DNA of 35,282 bases, from contig JANOFE010000225.1 in assembly GCA_031413495.1 (NCBI GenBank), forward strand, positions 1 to 35,282, read 5' to 3'. The notes beneath the pieces were generated by a model. It searched no databases. It saw only the letters and a program-made list of their open reading frames with translations, and was not told where the DNA came from. Shown here piece after piece: positions 1 through 7,818 of the stretch. The position numbers were made by a program, and so were the translations under genes. The stretch is from JACMNW01 sp031413495. GTDB taxonomy: Bacteria; Pseudomonadota; Alphaproteobacteria; Rhodobacterales; Rhodobacteraceae. Within the stretch, counting starts at the first letter, position 1; each line of letters begins with the position of its first letter.

Positions 1-63
1 GCAATCACGCTTTTGGTGTCATGGCTGTTCTACACGCTGATGACCCGCAATGACGCCAAATAG
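1..63 (+). CDS. 3' end of an ABC permease, GlpP-like (partial)
   Basis: Only the last 20 codons are present, read in frame 1 from the window edge to a TAG at 61-63. They encode one hydrophobic stretch followed by a short polar tail ending in RNDAK, as at the C-terminus of MalF-type inner-membrane permeases. The gene lies 6 bp upstream of a GlpQ-like permease and a DUF2160 gene, so in context it is probably the partner permease GlpP of a glycerol ABC importer. The assignment rests on position rather than on this fragment. Confidence 0.6.
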   Translation, partial: AITLLVSWLFYTLMTRNDAK

Positions 64-69
64 GAACAC

Positions 70-870
70 ATGATGCGCAAAAGATCCCTGATTCCAATCA
101 TCTACATCCTGTTCCTGATGTTGCCGATCTACTGGCTCGTCGCGATGAGCTTTAAGACCACCAATGAAATCCTCTCCGGCTTCTCCTTGTTCCCGCAAAC
201 CTGGACGCTGGAAAACTACCGCGTGATCTTCACCGATCCGACATGGTATTGGGGCTACATCAACTCCATCATCTATGTGTCGTTAAACACGGTGATTTCC
301 GTGCTGGTGGCCCTGCCTGCCGCCTATGCCTTTTCGCGCTACCGCTTCCTTGGTGACAAGCAACTGTTCTTCTGGTTGCTCACCAACCGCATGGCGCCCG
401 CAGCCGTGTTTGCGTTGCCGTTCTTCCAGCTGTATTCGGCGGTTGGGTTGTTCGACACGCACATTGCGGTGGCCTTGGCGCACTGTCTGTTCAACATCCC
501 CCTCGCCGTGTGGATTTTGGAAGGCTTCATGGGCGGCGTCCCCAAAGAACTGGACGAGACCGCTTTCGTTGACGGCTATTCCTTCCCCCGCTTTTTCGGC
601 ACCATTTTCCTGCCGAATATCAGTGCTGGTGTCGGTGTGGCGGCATTCTTCTGCTTCATGTTCTCATGGGTGGAACTGCTGCTGGCCAAAACCCTGACGG
701 CGGTGGAAGCCAAGCCAATCGCCGCCACCATGACCAAAACCGCCTCAAGTGCCGGTTATGAACTGGGCCTATTGGCCGCTGCCGGAACGCTTACTATCAT
801 CCCCGGTGCCATCGTGATCTGGTTCGTGCGCAACTACATAGCCAAGGGCTTTGCCCTAGGAAGGGTATAA
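70..870 (+). CDS. glpQ: Glycerol-type ABC importer permease GlpQ
   Basis: This is a 266-aa inner-membrane permease of the MalG type with about six hydrophobic segments. The N-terminal helix follows a short basic start (MMRKRS), and the cytoplasmic EAA loop, which docks on the ATPase, is seen around residues 160-180 (DETAFVDGYSFPRF then LP). Length and motifs are normal. It is followed with a 1-bp overlap by a DUF2160 gene, an association known from rhizobial glpSTPQV glycerol operons, and this is the main reason for the glycerol call. An ATG also lies at 73; the AGGA at 62-65 is compatible with either start. It would pair with the truncated permease at 1-63. A different polyol substrate cannot be excluded. 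Confidence 0.75.
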   Translation: MMRKRSLIPIIYILFLMLPIYWLVAMSFKTTNEILSGFSLFPQTWTLENYRVIFTDPTWYWGYINSIIYVSLNTVISVLVALPAAYAFSRYRFLGDKQLFFWLLTNRMAPAAVFALPFFQLYSAVGLFDTHIAVALAHCLFNIPLAVWILEGFMGGVPKELDETAFVDGYSFPRFFGTIFLPNISAGVGVAAFFCFMFSWVELLLAKTLTAVEAKPIAATMTKTASSAGYELGLLAAAGTLTIIPGAIVIWFVRNYIAKGFALGRV

Positions 871-1154
871 TGTTCAGTCTTGGATGGATGGCCTGGACAT
901 GGCCAACAGCGCTTGTTTTTATTGGCATATTTTCCGCCATGGGTGTGCTGACATGGCTGGAGATCAAGTATCCCGGCGGAGATGAACGCAAAGGCATCTT
1001 CGGCCTCGTTACTACACGCGGCGACCGTTTGTTCATCGCATTGCTGGGCTCGGTCTACATCTTCCTCGCATGGCTTGGCTTTGTCGGCATGCCACTGTGG
1101 GCACCGCTGGGTTTGGCATTGGCATGGGGGACGTTCAGCTTTTGGAAGGTGTGA
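870..1154 (+). CDS. DUF2160 small membrane protein of the glycerol transporter operon
   Basis: This 94-aa protein has two to three hydrophobic segments (about residues 5-25, 50-68 and 72-90) separated by a charged loop containing KYPGGDERKG. It matches what I know of DUF2160, a predicted small integral membrane protein encoded next to GlpP/GlpQ in rhizobia and roseobacters. Its role is not established; an accessory subunit or stabiliser of the transporter is plausible. The ATG overlaps the glpQ stop by one base (TAATG) and has a good Shine-Dalgarno AGGAAGGG, so it is translationally coupled. In the usual glp layout the binding protein GlpV follows; here an unrelated regulator follows instead. 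Confidence 0.8.
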   Translation: MFSLGWMAWTWPTALVFIGIFSAMGVLTWLEIKYPGGDERKGIFGLVTTRGDRLFIALLGSVYIFLAWLGFVGMPLWAPLGLALAWGTFSFWKV

Positions 1155-1172
1155 CCTACCCATTTGAAAGCT

Positions 1173-1201
1173 TTGCGATTGCAAGGAAAACTGACTAGAA
1201 C
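1173..1201 (+). promoter_or_regulatory. Candidate promoter of the BlaI/M56 pair
   Basis: TTGCGA at 1173-1178 and TAGAAC at 1196-1201 are separated by 17 bp and lie 36 bp upstream of the preferred repressor start. The -35 box overlaps a short inverted repeat (CTTTGC-GATT-GCAAGG, 1171-1186), which could be an autoregulatory site. This is pattern matching only. Confidence 0.3.
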
Positions 1202-1236
1202 AAAGGAAGTTGGAATATCGTGGGCAGGCGTTTTTG

Positions 1237-1626
1237 ATGGTGCAGAAATACAAGTTTCTAACCGAGGTCGAGTTAGAGTTCATGACCCAGCTGTGGGAAC
1301 TGGGCAGCGGCACCGTGCGCGATCTTCTTGATACGCTGTCGCCTGACCGCCCGCTTGCCTACACATCGGGGGCCACCATCATGCGCATCCTTGAACAAAA
1401 AGAATTCGTGACCAGCACAAAAGATGGTAAAACGTTTATCTATCACCCTGTTCTGACCAAAGACGCCTATCAAACCCGGTCTATCAAGAACCTTTCGGAA
1501 AAACTGTTCGACAATACGCCTGCGTCGCTTGTGGCGCGTCTTGTCAATGACAGTGACTTGTCGCCAGAGGCGTTGGACGAAATCCGCGCCCTTATAGATA
1601 AGAGGCTCAAAGATGATAACGGCTAG
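1237..1626 (+). CDS. BlaI/MecI/CopY-type transcriptional repressor
   Basis: This 129-aa protein resembles the BlaI/MecI penicillinase-repressor family: an N-terminal winged helix beginning KFLTEVELEFMTQLW, a recognition region around LAYTSGATIMRILEQKEFV, the wing KDGKTFIYHPV, and a C-terminal dimerisation segment. Family members repress their own operon and are inactivated by cleavage by a partner M56 protease; that protease is encoded immediately downstream with a 14-bp overlap. I prefer ATG 1237. A TTG at 1210 would add nine residues but lies only one base from the purine-rich AAAGGAAG. The regulated genes are unknown; no beta-lactamase or penicillin-binding protein gene is in the window. 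Confidence 0.8.
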   Translation: MVQKYKFLTEVELEFMTQLWELGSGTVRDLLDTLSPDRPLAYTSGATIMRILEQKEFVTSTKDGKTFIYHPVLTKDAYQTRSIKNLSEKLFDNTPASLVARLVNDSDLSPEALDEIRALIDKRLKDDNG

Positions 1627-2761
1627 CACTGTTTTTGATGCCTACCTCGATGTAAACGCGCTGTTATTGCTGGCGTGTGCAGCCTGTTTTGCAACGGGTT
1701 ACGCCCTACGATTTGTGGGGCTTGGCCATACGGTTTCTGCCCAGTTGCGGGTGATGCGCGCCACGTTTTTGGCGGTGGTGATAAGCCCGTTCATTGCAAT
1801 CGGCGTTATGTCCGTGGTGCAAAACGGCTATATTCTGCCTGAATCCGTGCCAAACCTGTCTGATTTCATCGTCGCCCAATATTTGCAGGGGTCGTTCGAG
1901 ATGAACCCCTCGGCGCTGGAAAACATGCTAAGCATGCGGTCACAAACGGTGTCGGCGTTCTTTGCCACCCATAGTGCGATAGGCTTTCCGGTGATCGTGC
2001 TTTTGCTTGCGGGAATTGCGGTCTTCACCCTTCGCCTTGCGCTGTCGATCCTGCGCCTGCGTGCGATGATCCGTGATAGCTACGCATGGCGGCGCTTCGG
2101 GTCGCTGAATCTGCGCCTGTCGGACGATATCTCTGTGCCGTTTTCCACCCGCGGTTGGCGCAAGCGGTTTGTTGTGCTGCCATCCGCCATGATCACCCGG
2201 CCCGCCGATCTGCGCATTGCCTTGGCGCATGAAATTCAACATCTGCGCCAGAATGATGTCACATGGGAAATTTTCCTCGAAACCCTGCGCCCGCTGTTTT
2301 TCTGGAACCCCGCGTTTTACCTTTGGAAACGCCGGGTCGAACAGCTGCGTGAACTGTCTTGCGACCGCCAGGTGATGATGCGACGGGGCTATAAGGTGGC
2401 CGATTATTGCGATTGCCTGATCACCGTTTGCCAAAACAGCCTGAAACCCCGCCGCCTGTTTGCCATTGACGCGCCCGTCGTGGCCTTGGTGCGGACCGAG
2501 AACCGGCTGTTCGCGCAAAGGTCTGCAAAGCTTCTGAAAAACCGTCTGTTCTCCCTGATCGAAGGCAAGGTGGAACGCAACCCGACCCAAGTGTTTCTGG
2601 CGCTGGCGCTGCCGATGCTTGCCCTGACGGTTGCCGCATCGCTGGCCATTCAAAAGCCCAGCGATTGGAGCCAGGATCGCCTGATGCTGTCCACCATCAT
2701 CAACCTGGAACGTATTCATACAACCAACGCCACGCCAACCTTTGGACAACCTAGTTACTAG
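1613..2761 (+). CDS. M56-family (BlaR1/MecR1-like) membrane metallopeptidase
   Basis: This 382-aa membrane protein has hydrophobic segments near residues 15-37, 50-72, 123-146 and 325-347. Between the third and fourth lies a gluzincin active site HEIQH (residues 206-210) with a downstream ELSCD glutamate (about 247), the zinc-site pattern of M56 peptidases. BlaR1/MecR1 carry an additional C-terminal penicillin-sensing domain of about 250 residues; here only about 35 residues follow the last helix, so the sensor is absent and the signal must enter by another route. It overlaps the repressor gene by 14 bp, the expected sensor-protease/repressor pairing. The substrate is presumably that repressor (inference). 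Confidence 0.8.
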   Translation: MITASTVFDAYLDVNALLLLACAACFATGYALRFVGLGHTVSAQLRVMRATFLAVVISPFIAIGVMSVVQNGYILPESVPNLSDFIVAQYLQGSFEMNPSALENMLSMRSQTVSAFFATHSAIGFPVIVLLLAGIAVFTLRLALSILRLRAMIRDSYAWRRFGSLNLRLSDDISVPFSTRGWRKRFVVLPSAMITRPADLRIALAHEIQHLRQNDVTWEIFLETLRPLFFWNPAFYLWKRRVEQLRELSCDRQVMMRRGYKVADYCDCLITVCQNSLKPRRLFAIDAPVVALVRTENRLFAQRSAKLLKNRLFSLIEGKVERNPTQVFLALALPMLALTVAASLAIQKPSDWSQDRLMLSTIINLERIHTTNATPTFGQPSY

Positions 2762-2782
2762 CGCCGCCCGACACAAAGAAAC

Positions 2783-2861
2783 CGATTTCTTCGAAGAAAT
2801 CGAAACGGAGCCTTCGAAGGCTCCGGACCGGAGTTTTCAAAAACTCCGCCGCATTTGGCGG
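2783..2861. terminator. Run of four adjacent hairpins between convergent genes
   Basis: Two perfect 20-bp palindromes (2783-2802, core TTCTTCGAAGAA; 2806-2825, core GCCTTCGAAGGC) are followed by CGGAGTTTT-CA-AAAACTCCG (2829-2848) and CCGCC-N6-GGCGG (2846-2861). CTCCGG-A-CCGGAG (2821-2833) can form an alternative hairpin bridging the second and third. The block separates genes that run towards each other and has no long U-run, so a bidirectional terminator is likely but not certain. Confidence 0.6.
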
Positions 2862-2895
2862 GCAGGTCCTGCGGTCGTCACCATTTAATTGCGCC

Positions 2896-4281
2896 TCAGC
2901 GACCCGTCATCCAATTCCCGAACCGCGCCAAGTGCGAAGTTTGTCCGGCCCGATTGCGGTCCTCGCGTGCGTCTGCCGCGTTCAGCAGTTTATACATTCC
3001 CCGCACTGCCAGCCACCGCAACGGCTCCGGCTCCCATGCGCGCACCTTGCGGTTGACCCATGGCAAATGCACCAAATCCGTATCCCGCCCCAACGCCAGA
3101 TCGGCCAGCGTCCGCCCGGCAAGGTTCGACGTCGATACCCCAACCCCCACATAGCCCCCGGCCCAACCAATACCCGTCGCGCGGTCCAACCCCACCGTCG
3201 CGCACCAATCGCGCGGCACCCCCAAAACGCCGCACCAGGCATGGTCAATGGCCACATCGCGCGCCGCTGGGAAATGACGGAGCAAAATCGCCGTCAGCCG
3301 CGCAATGGTGGCCCCATCCGGCCGCCCGCGATCATCAATCCCCGACCCGAATTTATAGGGCACCCCCCGCGCGCCAACTGTGATGCGGCCTTCCCGTGTA
3401 CGCTGACAGTAACAATAGACATTCGCGAAATCACAAACAATTTCATGGCTTTCCCAGCCGATCTTTTGCCAAATCTCGGGCGGAAGTGGGGCCGTTACAA
3501 TCTGCGCCGAATTCAGCGGCAGCCAATCGCGTTTCGCCCCCGGCAGGGCGGCGGTGAAGCCTTCGGTCGCGCGTAGAATAATCGGTGCGCGCACCACTCC
3601 ACGATCCGTTTTAACCATCCCCGGCGCAATCTCCAGCGCGCGGGTGCCTTCCGCAATCCGCACCCCCAACCGTTCCACCGCCAAAGCCAGCCCGCGCACC
3701 AGTTTTGCCGGTTGCACCCGTGCCACCCCGCCCACCATCATTGCGCCCAAGGTGCCGGGGATACGCACCCGCGCCAGCGCTTCCTCGGCACCGATCCGCC
3801 ATACCCGGTCCTCTTCTCCCCAAGCCTGCCGATGCGCCACTTCGGCGGCCACGCGTGCCAATTGCGCTGGGTTAACCGCCACCATCATCTCATCGGTGCG
3901 CAAGATATCGGCCTCTATCCTCTCAACCCCTGCCACGCGGATCACCTCATCCACCGTGCCGTTCATTGCCCGCACCATGGCGCGAACGGCGGCCTCTGAC
4001 GATGTCGCGCGGTAGCGGGCATGGTTCCATGCAAAACCACCCGTCAACCAGCCGCCATTGCGCCCCGACGCCCCGAAGCCCGCGAATTCCTGCTCCAGCA
4101 CCAGCACAGTCAAGGATGGTTGCGCCAGCTTCAGGTAATAGGCCGCCCACAACCCGGTATAGCCCGCCCCGACGATGCAAACATCGGCGGATGTATCACC
4201 GTCGAGCGATGGGCGCATGGCCGGTAGACCGCCCAAGTCTGCATACCAGAAAGACACATCGCCCGTTGCCATCGCAGCCAT
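2896..4281 (-). CDS. DAO-family FAD-dependent oxidoreductase
   Basis: This protein of about 461 aa has a dinucleotide-binding motif (VCIVGAGYTGLWAAYYL) about 35 residues from the start, then LEQEFAGFGASGRNGGWLTGG, typical of DAO-fold amine oxidases of the PuuB/gamma-glutamylputrescine-oxidase type. A C-terminal glycine-rich FAD segment (GWAGGYVGVGVSTSNLAGR) completes the fold. It probably oxidises a C-N bond of an amine or amino acid in the cytoplasm; the substrate cannot be read from the sequence. The frame is open to 4374, but I chose ATG 4281 because GGGGAAC lies about 7 bases upstream and homologous proteins begin shortly before the FWYADL segment. ATG 4272 is an alternative. The gene is divergent from the RTX gene and has no obvious operon partner. 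Confidence 0.75.
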   Translation of the reverse strand: MAAMATGDVSFWYADLGGLPAMRPSLDGDTSADVCIVGAGYTGLWAAYYLKLAQPSLTVLVLEQEFAGFGASGRNGGWLTGGFAWNHARYRATSSEAAVRAMVRAMNGTVDEVIRVAGVERIEADILRTDEMMVAVNPAQLARVAAEVAHRQAWGEEDRVWRIGAEEALARVRIPGTLGAMMVGGVARVQPAKLVRGLALAVERLGVRIAEGTRALEIAPGMVKTDRGVVRAPIILRATEGFTAALPGAKRDWLPLNSAQIVTAPLPPEIWQKIGWESHEIVCDFANVYCYCQRTREGRITVGARGVPYKFGSGIDDRGRPDGATIARLTAILLRHFPAARDVAIDHAWCGVLGVPRDWCATVGLDRATGIGWAGGYVGVGVSTSNLAGRTLADLALGRDTDLVHLPWVNRKVRAWEPEPLRWLAVRGMYKLLNAADAREDRNRAGQTSHLARFGNWMTGR

Positions 4282-4617
4282 TGCAAGTTCCCCAATACTT
4301 TGATGCATCAGACCAATATCGTGACGCTTTGCAAGGCGGGTTATGTCGTTTGGGGTTAGGCGATGCCACGTCACCTGCGCTCAATTGGTTCCAGCCGACA
4401 CGTCAGGAAAATCCCGCAAAGGCGTTTGATCGAAAATGGCAGTTTATGGGACAGTTACACAATATCTGGCGGTTTGTTTCGGCCCCCCATCAAACATTTT
4501 GTTATTCCGGCGTCAAAATCTTGACCTCGGGCGGCGTTTAGAGTAGCAGACAAGGATTAAAGGGTTTGGCAGATTTTGCCGCCGGTAATGTGTATTAGAC
4601 GCAGGAGTATTATAGTT
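4282..4617. other. Intergenic region between divergent FAD oxidase and RTX genes
   Basis: These 336 bp hold the start regions of two divergent genes. A candidate promoter for the RTX gene is TTGACC (4521-4526), 17 bp, TAGCAG (4544-4549). No RNA gene or strong repeat was seen. The part from 4282 to 4374 is an open N-terminal extension of the oxidase frame that I judged untranslated. Confidence 0.4.
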
Positions 4618-6417
4618 ATGCCAAGTAGCCCGATCACATTTGATCTGACTGGCAGTGTACCGAACGCCTATTCGATGGTCTTTGAACAAAGTGGCGTCTC
4701 GCTTACCGTTTCATCAGCGCTTTACTTTGGTGGCCCCAGCGGCTCGCAGCTGACATACGAATTTTCCACGCCGACATTGTCAATGAACGCAAATGGTATA
4801 GGAGCCTTGAATACCTATGCGGATCTGGGCGACGGCTTTGATGCGGACGGCAAGTACGAGATGGCGACATTTTCGTTCGGCCAGACTGTTCGAATAACGG
4901 CGGTCAAGCTGATCCCGCTTGGCACCCGGTTCAACACGACCGGAGCCAACACACAATTTATCATGGTAGGCCAAGGGCTTGTCGTAGATCCTTCGGCCCG
5001 CCAGACCATTGACCCGACAGATTTCATCAATGAAACCTCGATCTATGGCAACACACTTGGTATTGCGGCCTATAATCGGTTTGACATGTTTCGTGTGGCG
5101 TCGATCACGATTGAAACCGTTGATCTGGTTAGCACCGCTGACAGCTATGCCGTAAGTAACAACGCAGCCGCAACGACGTTGGATGTTCTGGCAAACGACG
5201 TTGATGATCGACTGATCACCGCAATTGACACGACGGGTATGTTGGGCTCTGTCACGCTTGCTACGAATGGCCTGTCATTGATCTATGACAACGGCAGTGC
5301 ATTTGACTATCTGGCTGTTGGCGAACAAGCGACCGAGACATTCACCTACACCGTTCTTGGCTGGGACGGCACATCGGAAACGCAGACCGTTACAATCACG
5401 GTTACCGGCGGCACGAACGTTATCACTGGCACATCGGGTGCCAACACTTTGACCGGTACGTCAAAACGTGACACGATGTTTGGCCTTGGCGGACGGGACA
5501 CTTTGTCAGGTGGTGATGGCAACGACATTATTGATGGTGGCCTTGATAATGACCGTCTTTTTGGCGGCGCGGACAACGATCTTGTCGATGGCGGTGACGG
5601 AGCAGATTCTGTCTATGGTGACACCGGCAATGACACCCTCATCGGCGGCGCGGGGAACGACAGGCTCTTTGGTGGCGACGGCGATGATAGCTTGGATGGT
5701 AGCATCGGCACCGATCTGCTATACGGCAATGCCGGCAACGATGTGTTGATGGGCAGTGACCTCGTCAACACGCTGGATGGTGGCACCGGCGTTGATACCA
5801 TGACGGGTGGCGCAGGCAGCGACCGGTACTATGTTGATGATATCAATGATATGGTGATCGAGTTTGCGTCGGGCGGCACTGATACGGTCTATGCAACCGC
5901 AAGTTACACCTTGGCCAATCAGGTCGAAAATCTTGTCATAAATGGCGCTGATGCCATCGACGGCACCGGCAACAGCCTTTCCAACCGTTTGACCGGCAAT
6001 GCGATGAACAACGTCCTGACCGGCCTTGCGGGCAATGACCGGCTTGATGGCGGGCTTGGTGATGATGATCTGCAAGGTGGCATTGGCCGTGATATCCTGA
6101 CCGGTGGTGGGGGGGCGGACGAATTTCACTTTGCCGAATGGGGCAGCGCAAACTACGATTCGATCGCCGATTTTAGCAGCGTTGACGATACCATCGGCCT
6201 GAATGGCGCGGCATTTGGCTTGGCGCTCGGGGCTCTTGATCCGTCTGTTTTCGCGTTTGGTGCCGCAGCAACAGACAGTTTGCAACGTATCCTCTACAAT
6301 CAGGTAACCGGCGATATCTACTTTGATGCAGACGGTAACGGCGCTGGTGCACGTCAATTGGTTGCGTCCTTGGTAGATGGAACCGCCATCACTTACGAAG
6401 ATTTCTTCGTTTTTTAG
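4618..6417 (+). CDS. RTX (haemolysin-type calcium-binding) secreted protein
   Basis: This 599-aa protein has no Sec signal. An N-terminal region of about 165 residues is unrecognised; next comes a cadherin/VCBS-like beta domain (about 170-265, with ADSYAVSNNAAATTLDVLANDVDD), then two blocks of GGxGxDxLx nonapeptide calcium-binding repeats (about 284-405 and 455-500), and a C-terminal region ending in the hydrophobic FFVF. The repeats and such a C-terminus are hallmarks of type I secretion substrates, so an extracellular or surface location is likely. No type I exporter is encoded nearby and no catalytic motif is evident, so adhesion or matrix roles are only possibilities. ATG 4618 follows AGGAG by about 11 bases; an upstream TTG at 4576 is rejected. 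The gene appears less GC-rich than its neighbours. Confidence 0.8.
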   Translation: MPSSPITFDLTGSVPNAYSMVFEQSGVSLTVSSALYFGGPSGSQLTYEFSTPTLSMNANGIGALNTYADLGDGFDADGKYEMATFSFGQTVRITAVKLIPLGTRFNTTGANTQFIMVGQGLVVDPSARQTIDPTDFINETSIYGNTLGIAAYNRFDMFRVASITIETVDLVSTADSYAVSNNAAATTLDVLANDVDDRLITAIDTTGMLGSVTLATNGLSLIYDNGSAFDYLAVGEQATETFTYTVLGWDGTSETQTVTITVTGGTNVITGTSGANTLTGTSKRDTMFGLGGRDTLSGGDGNDIIDGGLDNDRLFGGADNDLVDGGDGADSVYGDTGNDTLIGGAGNDRLFGGDGDDSLDGSIGTDLLYGNAGNDVLMGSDLVNTLDGGTGVDTMTGGAGSDRYYVDDINDMVIEFASGGTDTVYATASYTLANQVENLVINGADAIDGTGNSLSNRLTGNAMNNVLTGLAGNDRLDGGLGDDDLQGGIGRDILTGGGGADEFHFAEWGSANYDSIADFSSVDDTIGLNGAAFGLALGALDPSVFAFGAAATDSLQRILYNQVTGDIYFDADGNGAGARQLVASLVDGTAITYEDFFVF

Positions 6418-6523
6418 GTGCGGCTCCAAACACCGCGCCAATGATCACCCGTGGCACAGGCATGCGCTGTCCGGCGCTGTATCTGCTGCAGTCATTGCAT
6501 CTCAAAACCAAATGCCTTCAGAC

Positions 6524-6539
6524 TGATTGACGTACCTCA
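6524..6539. promoter_or_regulatory. Candidate LacI-family operator 1 (autoregulatory)
   Basis: TGATTGACGTACCTCA lies 14 bp before the repressor start codon. It shares TGA at the left end, the central CG and the whole right half GTACCTCA with the site at 7687-7702. A central CG dyad is typical of LacI-family operators. The position suggests autorepression. Confidence 0.55.
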
Positions 6540-6553
6540 TTTAGCGCGCGATA

Positions 6554-7624
6554 GTGCCAAAAAATGAGGACCGTCCGTTGCGCCCAACCGTCAATGATTT
6601 GGCCCGTGAGGCGGGTGTCAGTCTTGCCACGGTTGACCGGGTTCTGAATGATCGGCCGGGCGTGCGCGACAAAACAATTCAGTCCGTAAATGACGCAATT
6701 GCCAAGCTCGGTTTTGTGCGTGATGTGGCCGCCGCCAATCTGGCCCGACAGCGCAGTTATCGCATGGCCTTTGTGCTCCCCGATACGGAAAGCCAGTTTG
6801 TTCAAACCCTGCACAACGAACTGGTCATCGCCACTTCGGCAGCACTTGCCGCACGCACAGAAATTGTTGTGCTCCGCTTTCCCGCCGAAGACCCGCATGC
6901 GCTGGCCGCCATTCTTGCTGCATTACCCGACAGGAATGTGGCCGGTGTGGCCTTGATGGCACCCGAAACCCCGGTCCTGCGCGATGCGATCAAATCATTG
7001 CGACAGCGTGGCATCGCTGTTGTGGCGCTTGTATCAGACCTTCCCAATACGGAACGTGACCGGTTCGTCGGTATTGACAACCGGGCGGCGGGGCGGACTT
7101 CTGCTGTTCTTATGGGGCGATTCTTGGGGCATGGGGCGCAGAAAGTTGCCGTTGTTGCGCAATCCATGTTGCTGCGTGAAGCGGTCGAGCGGCGGCTTGG
7201 GTTTGACGATGTGATGCGCCGGGATTTTCCGCTGATTGATGTTTTGCCCACCCTCGAAACCCACGGTTCAGCTGACCTTTTGAATGCTGTTGTGCAAGAG
7301 ATGGTTGCACAGTTTCCCGGTGTTGGTGGAATTTACCTGTTGGGGTCAGGTCACCGCGCGCTGACGCTGGCCATTGACCGGCTTGGTCTGGCCGGGCGGC
7401 TGGTGGTGATTGGCCATGAATTGACCCCCCATGCACGTGAAGCGTTAGTGGCAGGAAAAATGGATGCTGTTATCACCCAAAATGTCGGGCATCTTGTGCG
7501 GTCCGCCCTGCGCGTTCTGCGGGCGAAAATTGATAAAAGTCCGATTGATGTTGGTCAGGAACAGTTGCGCATTGAAATTATAATGCGAGAAAACCTGCCG
7601 CTCGATCCAACCCTGTCGCCGTAG
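6554..7624 (+). CDS. LacI-family transcriptional repressor
   Basis: This 356-aa regulator has an N-terminal helix-turn-helix at about residues 12-32 (TVNDLAREAGVSLATVDRVLN), the LacI hinge-helix region near ANLARQRSY, and a periplasmic-binding-protein-like effector domain from about residue 65 (YRMAFVLP) to the end. The start is GTG 6554, placing the HTH at the usual distance from the N-terminus. It is transcribed in the same direction as the ABC/ketose-kinase operon, and near-identical operator halves sit before both, so it probably represses that operon and itself until the imported ligand, or a product of it, binds. The effector is unknown. Confidence 0.85.
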   Translation: MPKNEDRPLRPTVNDLAREAGVSLATVDRVLNDRPGVRDKTIQSVNDAIAKLGFVRDVAAANLARQRSYRMAFVLPDTESQFVQTLHNELVIATSAALAARTEIVVLRFPAEDPHALAAILAALPDRNVAGVALMAPETPVLRDAIKSLRQRGIAVVALVSDLPNTERDRFVGIDNRAAGRTSAVLMGRFLGHGAQKVAVVAQSMLLREAVERRLGFDDVMRRDFPLIDVLPTLETHGSADLLNAVVQEMVAQFPGVGGIYLLGSGHRALTLAIDRLGLAGRLVVIGHELTPHAREALVAGKMDAVITQNVGHLVRSALRVLRAKIDKSPIDVGQEQLRIEIIMRENLPLDPTLSP

Positions 7625-7686
7625 AACACCAGAACTCTGGGTATGCTTTTAGGCAAATATACCTGAAAACAGCGGCTTACAAAAAA

Positions 7687-7702
7687 TGAGGTGCGTACCT
7701 CA
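7687..7702. promoter_or_regulatory. Candidate LacI-family operator 2 (operon operator)
   Basis: TGAGGTGCGTACCTCA is a 16-bp dyad with perfect 6-bp arms (TGAGGT/ACCTCA) and a central CG, lying 116 bp upstream of the binding-protein start codon and flanked by A-rich sequence. Its right half is identical to the site before the repressor gene at 6524-6539. Confidence 0.65.
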
Positions 7703-7818
7703 AAAAATAGTAGACATCACCCGCTCGCCGGGTTTACCTTAGGTCCAAGAAAGAGGGGCAGGCGGATTCGTGGCGAAGCCGTACTCCCCCCAGAATTCAA
7801 ACCTCGGGAGGAAAGACT

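Noticed and set aside
5719..6441. 240-codon open frame antisense to the RTX gene
   Set aside because: It is a shadow of the repetitive, GC-periodic RTX coding sequence; it has no start context and no recognisable protein features.
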